This document shows, piece by piece, positions 37,224 through 45,180 of a stretch of 64,000 nt of DNA. Under the pieces are notes generated by a model, which was given only the letters and a program-made list of their open reading frames with translations, ran no database searches and was not told the DNA's origin. The position numbers and the translations under genes are program-made. The stretch is from positions 2,542,001 through 2,606,000 of the forward strand of contig NZ_CP032382.1 in NCBI RefSeq assembly GCF_003589925.1, read 5' to 3'. The number at the start of each line of letters is the position of its first letter. Position 1 is the first letter of the stretch. The DNA comes from Chryseolinea soli (GTDB lineage: Bacteria; Bacteroidota; Bacteroidia; Cytophagales; Cyclobacteriaceae).

Positions 37224-37274
37224 AGAAACCTGCTGGCATGGAGTTGTCTTTTGAAGTGAAACAGGATAGCAAAA

Positions 37275-38033
37275 ATGAAAATTGTCGCCATTACACAAGC
37301 ACGCATGGGATCGACCCGTCTTCCGGGAAAAATTCTGATGCAGATACAAAATCAAACGTTGTTGGAACTGCATGTCCGGAGAATCCAAAAGTCACAAAAA
37401 ATAAATGAGTTGCTGGTGGCAACTACCGTGGATGCTGAGGATGAAAAGACCCTGGGAATTGCCGGTAAATTAGGTGTGCCGGCCTATCGCGGATCGGTGC
37501 AGGATGTGTTGGATCGATTTTATCAGGCGCTGCAAGGAAAGTCTGCCGACTACGTGGTGCGACTGACTTCGGATTGTCCGTTGATCGATGGCCAACTGAT
37601 CGACAAAGTAATTCAATTTGTCATCGACCGGAACCTCGACTACGGTTCCAATACGTTGAACCCCACGTATCCCGACGGCCAGGACATCGAGGTATTTAAA
37701 TATCAGGCCATCGAAAAGGCATGGAAAGAGGCCAACTTGCTCTCGGAGCGGGAACACGTGACACCCTATATCTGGAAAAACTCCAGCTACAAAGGAGGTC
37801 ACCTCTTTGCATCCGACAATTTTGAAGAAGGCTATTCGTTCGGACACCTGAGAATGACGGTCGATGAGCAAAAGGACTTTGATGTGATCAACGCCCTGAT
37901 TACCGGGCTTGGCGCAGACGGCAGCTGGCTGGACTATGCGCGCTACCTGGAGCAGCACAAAGACGTGAAGTCACTCAACGAAGCCATTGGCCGCAACGAA
38001 GGCTACAGCAAGACATTGAAAAAAGATAAATAA
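37275..38033 (+). CDS. SpsF-type cytidylyltransferase, candidate CMP-pseudaminate synthetase
   Basis: A 252-residue nucleotidyltransferase of the CTP_transf_3 family, SpsF subgroup. N-terminal ITQARMGSTRLPGKIL is the nucleotide-binding loop, and VRLTSDCPLIDG and YPDGQDIEVF contain likely metal-binding acids. Classical PseF has the same fold with a different first loop. As no other CMP-sugar synthetase is found in the cluster, this is the best candidate for activating pseudaminate, but the assignment is inference. It lies 51 bp after the methyltransferase and 6 bp before the class III aminotransferase. Confidence 0.8.
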   Translation: MKIVAITQARMGSTRLPGKILMQIQNQTLLELHVRRIQKSQKINELLVATTVDAEDEKTLGIAGKLGVPAYRGSVQDVLDRFYQALQGKSADYVVRLTSDCPLIDGQLIDKVIQFVIDRNLDYGSNTLNPTYPDGQDIEVFKYQAIEKAWKEANLLSEREHVTPYIWKNSSYKGGHLFASDNFEEGYSFGHLRMTVDEQKDFDVINALITGLGADGSWLDYARYLEQHKDVKSLNEAIGRNEGYSKTLKKDK

Positions 38034-38039
38034 CCAATC

Positions 38040-39329
38040 ATGAGCACCCGCTATAAAAAATCCGAAGAATACCTGGAACGTGCGTTGAAGACCGTGCCCC
38101 TGGGGTCGCAAACGTTTAGCAAAAGCAAAACACAACTTCCCATCGGCGTGTCGCCTTTCTTTGCCGAAACCGCAAAGGGTGCCTATCTCTACGACGTCGA
38201 TGGAAACCAGTATATCGACTTTGTGAACAGCCTCTGCTCGGTAACGTTGGGGTACAACGATCCCGATGTCACAAACGCTGTGGCCGAACAATTGCAAAAG
38301 GGTATCATCTACTCACTGTCGCACGAACTTGAATTCAAGGTGGCGGAGAAAATTGTCGAGATCGTTCCTTGTGCAGAGATGGTGCGCTTTGGAAAAAACG
38401 GGTCCGATGCCACCGCCGGCGCCATTCGTCTGGCCCGCGCCTATACGCAACGCGATCACGTGCTGGTGTGTGGCTATCACGGCTGGCAGGATTGGTACAT
38501 CGGTTCCACCACACGCGACCAGGGCGTGCCGAAGGACGTAAAGAACCTCACGCACAAATTCTTCTACAACGATATTGCATCGCTCGAAACAAAATTGAAC
38601 GAGCTAAAAGGCAAAGTGGCCGCCGTGATCCTGGAGCCCGTGAACGTAGCGGCCCCCGAAAATAACTTCCTCGAAAAAGTAAAAGAACTTACCCATAAGC
38701 ACGGTGCGCTGTTGGTCTTCGACGAAACCATCACCGGGTTTCGCTATGCTAATGGCGGTGCCCAGGAATTTTTTAACGTGATCCCCGACCTGGCCACGTT
38801 TGGAAAAGGACTTGCCAACGGCTATCCCGTTTCCGCCGTCGCCGGCCGGGCAGACATCATGAAACTGATGGAAGAGATCTTCTTCTCGTTCACCTTTGGT
38901 GGCGAAACCTTATCGCTGGCGGCGGCCTATGCCACCATGAACAAACTCCAGCGTGAACCGGTCATTGCAAAACTTTTTAACACCGGAGAGAAAGTGATCC
39001 AGGAAGTGAACGCAGCGATCAACGACGCCGGTCTTCAATCGATCTTCAGTGTGGCCGGATACCCGGTGTGGTCATTCTTTATGATCAAAGACACTCCCCA
39101 ATACAATTCGTGGGAGTTCAAAACCTTGTTGCTGCAGGAGATGTTCCAAAACGGGATCTTCACCATCGGTACGCACAACATCAGCTATGCCCATGAACCC
39201 GAGCACGTGCAAAAACTGGCGCAGACCTATCGCGGCTACTTCAAGAAAGTGCAGGAGGCCATCGAAAAAAATAATCTTCGCAGCATGCTCCACTGCGAGC
39301 CCTTAAAGCCATTGTTCAAAGTGCGATAA
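38040..39329 (+). CDS. class III aminotransferase (glutamate-1-semialdehyde mutase-like)
   Basis: A 429-residue PLP enzyme of aminotransferase class III. VRFGKNGSDATAGAIRLARA, HGWQDWY, LLVFDETITGFR and the PLP Lys in ATFGKGLANGYPVSAVAG are all family hallmarks; it resembles HemL-type enzymes but lies far from any heme gene. Genes of this type are found beside SpsF-like cytidylyltransferases in nonulosonate loci, and no step of the standard pseudaminate route requires one. It may add an amino group to a side-chain carbon or make a precursor of an N-acyl group. Confidence 0.82.
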   Translation: MSTRYKKSEEYLERALKTVPLGSQTFSKSKTQLPIGVSPFFAETAKGAYLYDVDGNQYIDFVNSLCSVTLGYNDPDVTNAVAEQLQKGIIYSLSHELEFKVAEKIVEIVPCAEMVRFGKNGSDATAGAIRLARAYTQRDHVLVCGYHGWQDWYIGSTTRDQGVPKDVKNLTHKFFYNDIASLETKLNELKGKVAAVILEPVNVAAPENNFLEKVKELTHKHGALLVFDETITGFRYANGGAQEFFNVIPDLATFGKGLANGYPVSAVAGRADIMKLMEEIFFSFTFGGETLSLAAAYATMNKLQREPVIAKLFNTGEKVIQEVNAAINDAGLQSIFSVAGYPVWSFFMIKDTPQYNSWEFKTLLLQEMFQNGIFTIGTHNISYAHEPEHVQKLAQTYRGYFKKVQEAIEKNNLRSMLHCEPLKPLFKVR

Positions 39330-39338
39330 AAAACAGGC

Positions 39339-40778
39339 GTGAAAACACGGGTCTACTTACGTGCCGATGGTAATGCGAAAATGGGCTTGGGCCACATTCA
39401 CCGTTCGTTGGCATTGGCGGAAATGCTACGCGACGACTTTGAATGTCATTTCGTGATCCACACGCCCTTGCCCGGCCTTCGTGAGTTGATCTTAAAAAGT
39501 TGTGCGAGCATTATTGACCTTGGCGATCTTTCGCAAGAGGAGGAGTTGAAATACCTCCTTGACCTTTTCAGGCCGGAGGATGTGATCGTGCTGGATGGCT
39601 ATGCTTTCAAAACCGAATATCAGCAACGGCTGAAAAACAAAGGGCATGTGCTCGTCTGCATCGACGACCTTCAGTCCTATCATTTTGTAGCCGATGTCGT
39701 GATCAACCCGGCGGGTGGAGTAGATCTTTTCCGGTACTCCGGGGAGGCCTACACAAAATTTCTCTGTGGTCCCACCTATGCCTTGCTAAAACCTCCCTAC
39801 CTGGAAGCCGCCCGAAAACGCGGCGCCAGAACCGGAAAGCCGTCGTTGCTGATTTGTATGGGAGGTGCCGATCCCGATAACCATACACTGGCCACGCTCA
39901 AGGAGAATGTCGGCCAGGGGTTCGATACCGTGTATGTCATCATCGGGGAGGCCTACGTGCACAAGAAGGAACTTTATGAAAGCGTAAACGCGTTTCAGCA
40001 AAAGATTGAAGTATTGAATAACCTGGACCCGCGGGCGATGGCAGCCATCATGAAGGAATGTGCCGTGGCCATTTGTTCTGCCAGCGGGGTGGCCTATGAA
40101 TACGCAAGCGTTGGCGGAGAGCTATACATAAAGCAGACAGCAACCAATCAAACCCTGTTGTACCGGTACCTGATCGATGCCGGTTTGGCCTTTCCTGTCG
40201 GGGAATTCAGGGCGGATGAAGCCCGTGTGAAGGCAGCCGATCAACAGCAATCGCGGGTGTTCGATGGCCATTCGGGATCCAGGATTTTAAAGGTGTTTAA
40301 TCGCCTCGACTTCGGGCTCAACGCCGCGCTGCGAAAAGCTACAGGCGATGATTTGCTAAAAGTCTTTGAATGGGCAAACGATCCCGAGTTGCGCCGGCAA
40401 TCCTTTAGTACACAAGCTGTATCTTTGGAAAACCACACGAAGTGGTTCACCGGGAAGTTGGCCGACCCTGCGACGGAACTGTATATCGTGGAGTATAAGC
40501 ATCTCCCCGTAGCACAAGTCCGGTTCGATGTCAAGCTCGAAGCCACCATCATCAGCTATTCGATCGATGCGCGGTACCGGGGCAGAGGATGGGGACAGCC
40601 CGTATTGCAATTAGCCCTGGATGCCTTTCAAAAAACACATCGGGGGACTAAAAATATTGTGGGCTATGTAAAGATGAACAATATAGGGTCGACAAAAGTG
40701 TTTCAAAACCTGGGGTTTGCCCAGCGGGAAACAAACGACTATCCTGAATCATATAAATTTGAATTAAACGCATCATGA
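39339..40778 (+). CDS. pseG: PseG-PseH fusion: UDP-sugar hydrolase plus N-acetyltransferase
   Basis: A 479-residue bifunctional protein. Residues ~1-320 match PseG, the GT-B-like hydrolase that removes UDP, with catalytic His19 in KMGLGHIHRSLALAEML, the VIDDLQSYHF-like block and ICSASGVAYEYASVG. Residues ~328-479 are a GNAT domain (LRKATGDDLLKVFEWANDP, acetyl-CoA site YRGRGWGQPVLQ, KMNNIGSTKVFQNLGF) fitting PseH, which acetylates the 4-amino group just before hydrolysis. The fusion joins consecutive steps. GTG start. Overlaps pseI by four bases. Confidence 0.9.
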   Translation: MKTRVYLRADGNAKMGLGHIHRSLALAEMLRDDFECHFVIHTPLPGLRELILKSCASIIDLGDLSQEEELKYLLDLFRPEDVIVLDGYAFKTEYQQRLKNKGHVLVCIDDLQSYHFVADVVINPAGGVDLFRYSGEAYTKFLCGPTYALLKPPYLEAARKRGARTGKPSLLICMGGADPDNHTLATLKENVGQGFDTVYVIIGEAYVHKKELYESVNAFQQKIEVLNNLDPRAMAAIMKECAVAICSASGVAYEYASVGGELYIKQTATNQTLLYRYLIDAGLAFPVGEFRADEARVKAADQQQSRVFDGHSGSRILKVFNRLDFGLNAALRKATGDDLLKVFEWANDPELRRQSFSTQAVSLENHTKWFTGKLADPATELYIVEYKHLPVAQVRFDVKLEATIISYSIDARYRGRGWGQPVLQLALDAFQKTHRGTKNIVGYVKMNNIGSTKVFQNLGFAQRETNDYPESYKFELNAS

Positions 40779-41821
40779 AAGAAATAAAAGTTGCCGGTAA
40801 AGTGATCGGCTCTCATCACAAGCCCTTCATCATTGCCGAGATGTCGGGAAATCACAACCAGTCCATCGACCGCGCGTTGGCCATTGTGGATGCGGCGGCG
40901 GCGGCCGGTGCGGACGCCATCAAGCTGCAAACGTATACTGCCGACACGATGACCATCAAGGGCGCCTATACCATTAGCGACGAGAAGTCGCTATGGAATG
41001 GAAAGGAATTGCACGATCTCTATTCGGTGGCCCACACCCCCTGGGAGTGGCATAAAGAAATTTTTGATCGCGCACGCAAGAAGGGCATGGTGGCCTTCAG
41101 CTCACCCTTCGATGCCACGGCCGTCGATTTTCTGGAAACGCTGGATGTGCCTTTGTATAAGATCGCCTCCTTTGAAAATACCGACCACCCCCTCCTGAAA
41201 AAAGTAGCCAAGACGGGCAAGCCGGTCATTATGTCGACCGGGGTGAGCTCGCTGGCGGATATTTTTGAGTCCGTCGAAGTGTTGAAAAAGAACGGATGCC
41301 GCGAGCTGGTGCTGCTGAAGTGTACCAGCACTTACCCGGCAACCCCTCAAAACACCAACCTGATGACCATCCCCGTGATGCAGGAAATTTTCTCCGACTG
41401 TCTGATCGGTCTTTCCGATCACACAATGGGCGTGGGTGCCTCCGTGGCCTCCGTTGCTCTCGGGGCACGCGTCATTGAAAAACATTTTACCCTGCGTCGT
41501 GCGGACGGTGGTGTGGATAGCACGTTCTCGTTGGAGCCGGAAGAATTGAACGCCCTGGTGGTTGAAAGCGAGCGCGCCTACCAGGCATTGGGTCATGCCA
41601 ATTTCAATGTGCTGGACGTCGAGCGCGACAGTAAAAAATTCAAGCGATCCATTTATGTAGCAGAAGACATTAAAGAAGGCGAGCGGTTCACCACATCGAA
41701 TCTGAAAGTGATTCGTCCCGGCGATGGACTGGAGCCGCGGTTTTACGAGAGCCTCATCGGATTGCCCGCGAAGAAAAGTATGAAGAAAGGTTCGCCCCTG
41801 CATTTTAACGACATTCTTTAA
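40775..41821 (+). CDS. pseI: pseudaminic acid synthase PseI
   Basis: Condenses the free 2,4-diacetamido-2,4,6-trideoxy-L-altrose with phosphoenolpyruvate to give pseudaminic acid. The 348-residue protein has an N-terminal NeuB barrel (IIAEMSGNHNQSIDRAL, DAIKLQTYTADT, LIGLSDHTMGVGASVASVALG, EKHFTLRRADGG with metal His and PEP residues) and a C-terminal SAF antifreeze-like domain (RSIYVAEDIKEGERFT). IAEMSGNHN and the DSTFSLEP block favour PseI over NeuB. Last enzyme of the module before activation. Confidence 0.93.
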   Translation: MKEIKVAGKVIGSHHKPFIIAEMSGNHNQSIDRALAIVDAAAAAGADAIKLQTYTADTMTIKGAYTISDEKSLWNGKELHDLYSVAHTPWEWHKEIFDRARKKGMVAFSSPFDATAVDFLETLDVPLYKIASFENTDHPLLKKVAKTGKPVIMSTGVSSLADIFESVEVLKKNGCRELVLLKCTSTYPATPQNTNLMTIPVMQEIFSDCLIGLSDHTMGVGASVASVALGARVIEKHFTLRRADGGVDSTFSLEPEELNALVVESERAYQALGHANFNVLDVERDSKKFKRSIYVAEDIKEGERFTTSNLKVIRPGDGLEPRFYESLIGLPAKKSMKKGSPLHFNDIL

Positions 41822-41876
41822 TGGGAGCGGTGACCGGCAACACTCCATACACGAACCTGCATAGACCCCGTACGAC

Positions 41877-42866
41877 ATGAAGAAATTTTTGTTTTACGTC
41901 AGGTTTATGCTGAAGGGTGGCTACGTCAATGCCTTCAAAAAACTGGAGTATACGAGCACTTCGTGGTTGGGGAGATCGGTCAGCATTTTTTTTGAACCGG
42001 GCGGAGATCGTCGCCAGCGGATAGCGTTGGGAAAAGGCGTGCGCGTTGGAAATTTTTCCGATCTCACGGTCGGGCTGGATAATGCGATCGTACTCAAAGA
42101 TTTCACCACGCTGAATACGCATTGCAAAATAATCGGCGATGTCACCATCGAGCGGTATTGTTTATTGTCAGCCAACATTTTTATTTCGTCGGGTGTGCAC
42201 TATGCCACCCGTTATCCACACCTGCTCATCCGGCAACAGGATGAAAGAATTTTATCAACCGCGGAAGGGCGTCAACAACATTCCAAGCCGGTGCACATTG
42301 AAGAAGATGTGTGGATCGGCTTCGGCGTTTTCATCAAGCAAGGCATCACGATTGGACGCGGGGCAGTGATTGGCGCGAACGCTGTCGTTTTAAAAGACGT
42401 GGCACCCTATGAAGTAGTGGGTGGGAATCCGGCAAAAAAAATTAAAGACCGGTTGGTGTTCAACCCGCCGGCAAACCTTGACGCAGGAAGGGAAGAGGAT
42501 CGCCCTTATTTCTATCGCGGATTTAAGCACATGGCCGTGGACGACGCGAACCCGTCGGGGCGAATGGGAATATGGGCGTTGGACGAGGAGTGTACCGTCG
42601 CCATACCGGCCGTTGGTTTGGAGAGCATCCGGATCAACGGCTTTTCAATTTCCCAACAACCGATAGAGGTTCGGATCTTGATCGATGGGTTTGATATGGG
42701 AGTGCACGCGATCCGGGAAAAGACCTTTGAATGGCACGTGCGCCCGGCGGATCCGGCGTTTGCTTCCCGGAAGGTTAATCTCTTTTCTTTTGTTACTTTT
42801 GTGGTTCCCTACGAGAGGAAGGAAGTTTTCGGTATAAATACTATAAAATTAGCTCAAACGATATGA
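41877..42866 (+). CDS. left-handed beta-helix acyltransferase with extra C-terminal domain
   Basis: A 329-residue protein. Residues ~45-195 form hexapeptide repeats of the maltose/galactoside acetyltransferase kind (CKIIGDVTIERYCLLSANIF, VWIGFGVFIKQGITIGRGAV, APYEVVGGNPAKKI) with a likely catalytic His in SSGVHYATRYPH. Residues ~215-329 are not part of that family and look beta-rich (CTVAIPAVGLESIRINGF, IEVRILIDGFDMG); their role is unknown. The stop overlaps the oxygenase gene (ATGA). It may O- or N-acylate the polysaccharide subunit. Confidence 0.82.
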   Translation: MKKFLFYVRFMLKGGYVNAFKKLEYTSTSWLGRSVSIFFEPGGDRRQRIALGKGVRVGNFSDLTVGLDNAIVLKDFTTLNTHCKIIGDVTIERYCLLSANIFISSGVHYATRYPHLLIRQQDERILSTAEGRQQHSKPVHIEEDVWIGFGVFIKQGITIGRGAVIGANAVVLKDVAPYEVVGGNPAKKIKDRLVFNPPANLDAGREEDRPYFYRGFKHMAVDDANPSGRMGIWALDEECTVAIPAVGLESIRINGFSISQQPIEVRILIDGFDMGVHAIREKTFEWHVRPADPAFASRKVNLFSFVTFVVPYERKEVFGINTIKLAQTI

Positions 42867-43861
42867 TGGAAAGCGTCAAAATAGCCGCTGCGAGCCTGGC
42901 TTTTTGGGTAGGCTACTATTGGTACAAACTCTTTGATAAAACCCCGTGGTACTCCTACCTAAGCCTGCGAAAATTATTCTATACCTCCAATACACAATTC
43001 AATAAACGGCTGAGCGATCGTATTGCCAAACAAAATCCCGTGTACCCGATCACGTCGGCAAATGGCGTGCTCGGAAACCTTTCGCAAGGCGATCTGGCCT
43101 CGATCAGCCAGCGCATCCAACAAGATGGCTACTATGTTTTCCCAACCTTTTTGGACGACGCCACGATCGCGTATCTAACGGAATTGTCGTTTCGCACAAA
43201 AGCCAAACTGATTCCCAAACCCGCACAGGGCAACGCCGAGGATTTCTTCAAACGCGACGAACCGCAGACCATCAAATATCAATATTTTGAAAAGGATCTG
43301 GTGCAGGATGCGGTTATTCAGAAACTCATTGCCGATCCCAGCATCCTTGCCGTATCCCAGGCCTTCCTGAAGTCCAAGCCCGTGTTGGATCTCATCTCGA
43401 TGTGGTGGTCCACAGCCGTGAGTTCACAAGCCTCTTCCGAAGTGGCGCAGCTCTATCACTGGGACATGGAGCGGATCAAATTCCTGAAATTTTTCTTTTA
43501 CCTCACCGACGTAGATACCAACACCGGCCCGCACTGCTATGTGAAGGGCTCCAATAACGGTTTCCCCGAAGCGGTTCGCCGCGACGGACGCATCCAGGAC
43601 GAGGAGATCAGCAAAGCTTATCCGGCCGATAAACTTGTGGAGATCACCGGAAAGCGAGGCGCTATCCTGGCCGTGGACACCAGCGGATTTCACAAGGGGA
43701 AAAACCTGAGCCGCGCAGATCGCTTGCTCCTTCAATTTGAGTTTGCCAACAGTTTGTTCGGCATCAACACCGAGAGTTTCGAAATCGCCAACCCGTCACC
43801 CGAATTTAAAAAAGCATCAACGGCATATCCCTTTGTTTTTCAAAGGTACTTGTTAAAATAA
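42863..43861 (+). CDS. phytanoyl-CoA dioxygenase-like Fe(II)/2-oxoglutarate oxygenase
   Basis: A 332-residue PhyH-type oxygenase. Iron ligands are visible: the HxD pair in LYHWDMERIKFLKFFFYL and the distal His in VDTSGFHKGKNL, followed by an Arg (SRADRLLLQFEF) suitable for 2-oxoglutarate binding. An amphipathic N-terminal segment (IAAASLAFWVGYYWYKLF) may associate with the membrane. It overlaps the preceding acyltransferase by four bases and precedes wzx, so it probably hydroxylates a sugar, lipid carrier or acyl group of the glycan. The substrate is unknown. Confidence 0.82.
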   Translation: MMESVKIAAASLAFWVGYYWYKLFDKTPWYSYLSLRKLFYTSNTQFNKRLSDRIAKQNPVYPITSANGVLGNLSQGDLASISQRIQQDGYYVFPTFLDDATIAYLTELSFRTKAKLIPKPAQGNAEDFFKRDEPQTIKYQYFEKDLVQDAVIQKLIADPSILAVSQAFLKSKPVLDLISMWWSTAVSSQASSEVAQLYHWDMERIKFLKFFFYLTDVDTNTGPHCYVKGSNNGFPEAVRRDGRIQDEEISKAYPADKLVEITGKRGAILAVDTSGFHKGKNLSRADRLLLQFEFANSLFGINTESFEIANPSPEFKKASTAYPFVFQRYLLK

Positions 43862-43884
43862 GTTCTAAATCGGCCAAAGCAAAC

Positions 43885-45180
43885 ATGTTCAACTTGTCGA
43901 AATCTTTGGGCGATATTTCATTTCAGAGAATTAAAGGAACGCTGTTTAATTTTGCTTGCCGGTCGGCCGGGATCTTTGCGAAATTTTTGCTGATCGTCTA
44001 CATCAGCAAAAACATGTCGCTGGAAGACCTGGGTTTGTATAACATCATCGCCGTAACCGTGGCGTGGTCTGTTTACGTGGTCGGTTTCGAGTTTTATGCC
44101 TATTCACTTCGTCATATCGTGGGTGAAACAACAACGGTAATCTCCAGTCATGTTTTCAACCAGGTGATCTTTCACATGGCGGGATATTCCGTTTTGTTTG
44201 TGCTGAGTCCCGTGCTGGTTGCGTTCGATTTTGTGCCGCTTGCGCTGCTTCCCTATTTCGTGCTCATCACCGTGTTCGACCAATTGTCGCAGGAATGTTT
44301 TCGGATTTGTGTGGCCCTGGAGCGGTCGCAGTTTGCCAACTTCATTCATTTTATAAAAAGCGGCCTGTGGGTGTATCCCCTGTTGTTGCTGCCCTATTTT
44401 TTTAACCAGGACATCAGTGTCCATCTCATCCTGAGTGCCTGGCTGGCCGGCACCATCGTCGCCTTTGGTATCGGCGCGTTGAAGCTGGCGCGATTGAATG
44501 TGCTGAATTTTCGCGGCGTCCGAATGGACTTCGGTTGGATCAAACAGGGCGCGGTCGTGGCGTTCCCCTTCTTCATCATCTCCATCTCCCAGTTGACGAT
44601 GGATTTTTCTGATCGCTACCTCATCGATTTCTTCTTAACCAAAACGGATGTGGGCATCTATAGCTTCTACTATGGTATTGCCAACGTACCCATCACGTTG
44701 ATCACCAGCGTGCTGGTTTCCCAGTATTATCCCCGGATCATCAACATCTATAAATTCCCCACGCCCGAAAAGGAGCGAAAGCGCGTCGCACGAAAGTTCA
44801 TGGTGCAGTGTCTGGGGCTGGCCGTCGTCACGAGCGGAGCGTCTTTTATTTTGATCCAGTTTTTGTTGAAATTCATTGGCCGTCAGCAACTGCTGGATAA
44901 CATCGACTTGTTCTACCTGATGTTGGTGCAGGTGATGTTGTTCGCCATCCAGGTGGTGATCCAAACGGTGTTGTACGCCCGGCATGAAGACAAATATTTA
45001 TTGTACAGCGCACTGGCAGCAGCCGTGATGAATATTGTCATCAACCTGCTTTTGGTTCCTGCGATCGGCGTAAACGGCGCAGCCATCGCCACGATCCTGT
45101 CGATGGCGTTGATGTTGGTGGCGCGCTTGTACAAACTAAGAAGTATGAAAAACACAAACGAGAAATATGGAGCAGTTTGA
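43885..45180 (+). CDS. Wzx-type oligosaccharide flippase
   Basis: A 431-residue membrane protein of the polysaccharide biosynthesis/MATE-like (Wzx) family with about 12 to 14 membrane helices. The N-terminal helix (FACRSAGIFAKFLLIVYISK) and the repeated arrangement of paired helices fit. It moves undecaprenyl-diphosphate-linked repeat units to the periplasmic face. It lies 23 bp after the oxygenase and its 3' end overlaps the KpsS-like gene by 14 bp, in a row with transferases and Wzy-like genes. Confidence 0.88.
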   Translation: MFNLSKSLGDISFQRIKGTLFNFACRSAGIFAKFLLIVYISKNMSLEDLGLYNIIAVTVAWSVYVVGFEFYAYSLRHIVGETTTVISSHVFNQVIFHMAGYSVLFVLSPVLVAFDFVPLALLPYFVLITVFDQLSQECFRICVALERSQFANFIHFIKSGLWVYPLLLLPYFFNQDISVHLILSAWLAGTIVAFGIGALKLARLNVLNFRGVRMDFGWIKQGAVVAFPFFIISISQLTMDFSDRYLIDFFLTKTDVGIYSFYYGIANVPITLITSVLVSQYYPRIINIYKFPTPEKERKRVARKFMVQCLGLAVVTSGASFILIQFLLKFIGRQQLLDNIDLFYLMLVQVMLFAIQVVIQTVLYARHEDKYLLYSALAAAVMNIVINLLLVPAIGVNGAAIATILSMALMLVARLYKLRSMKNTNEKYGAV

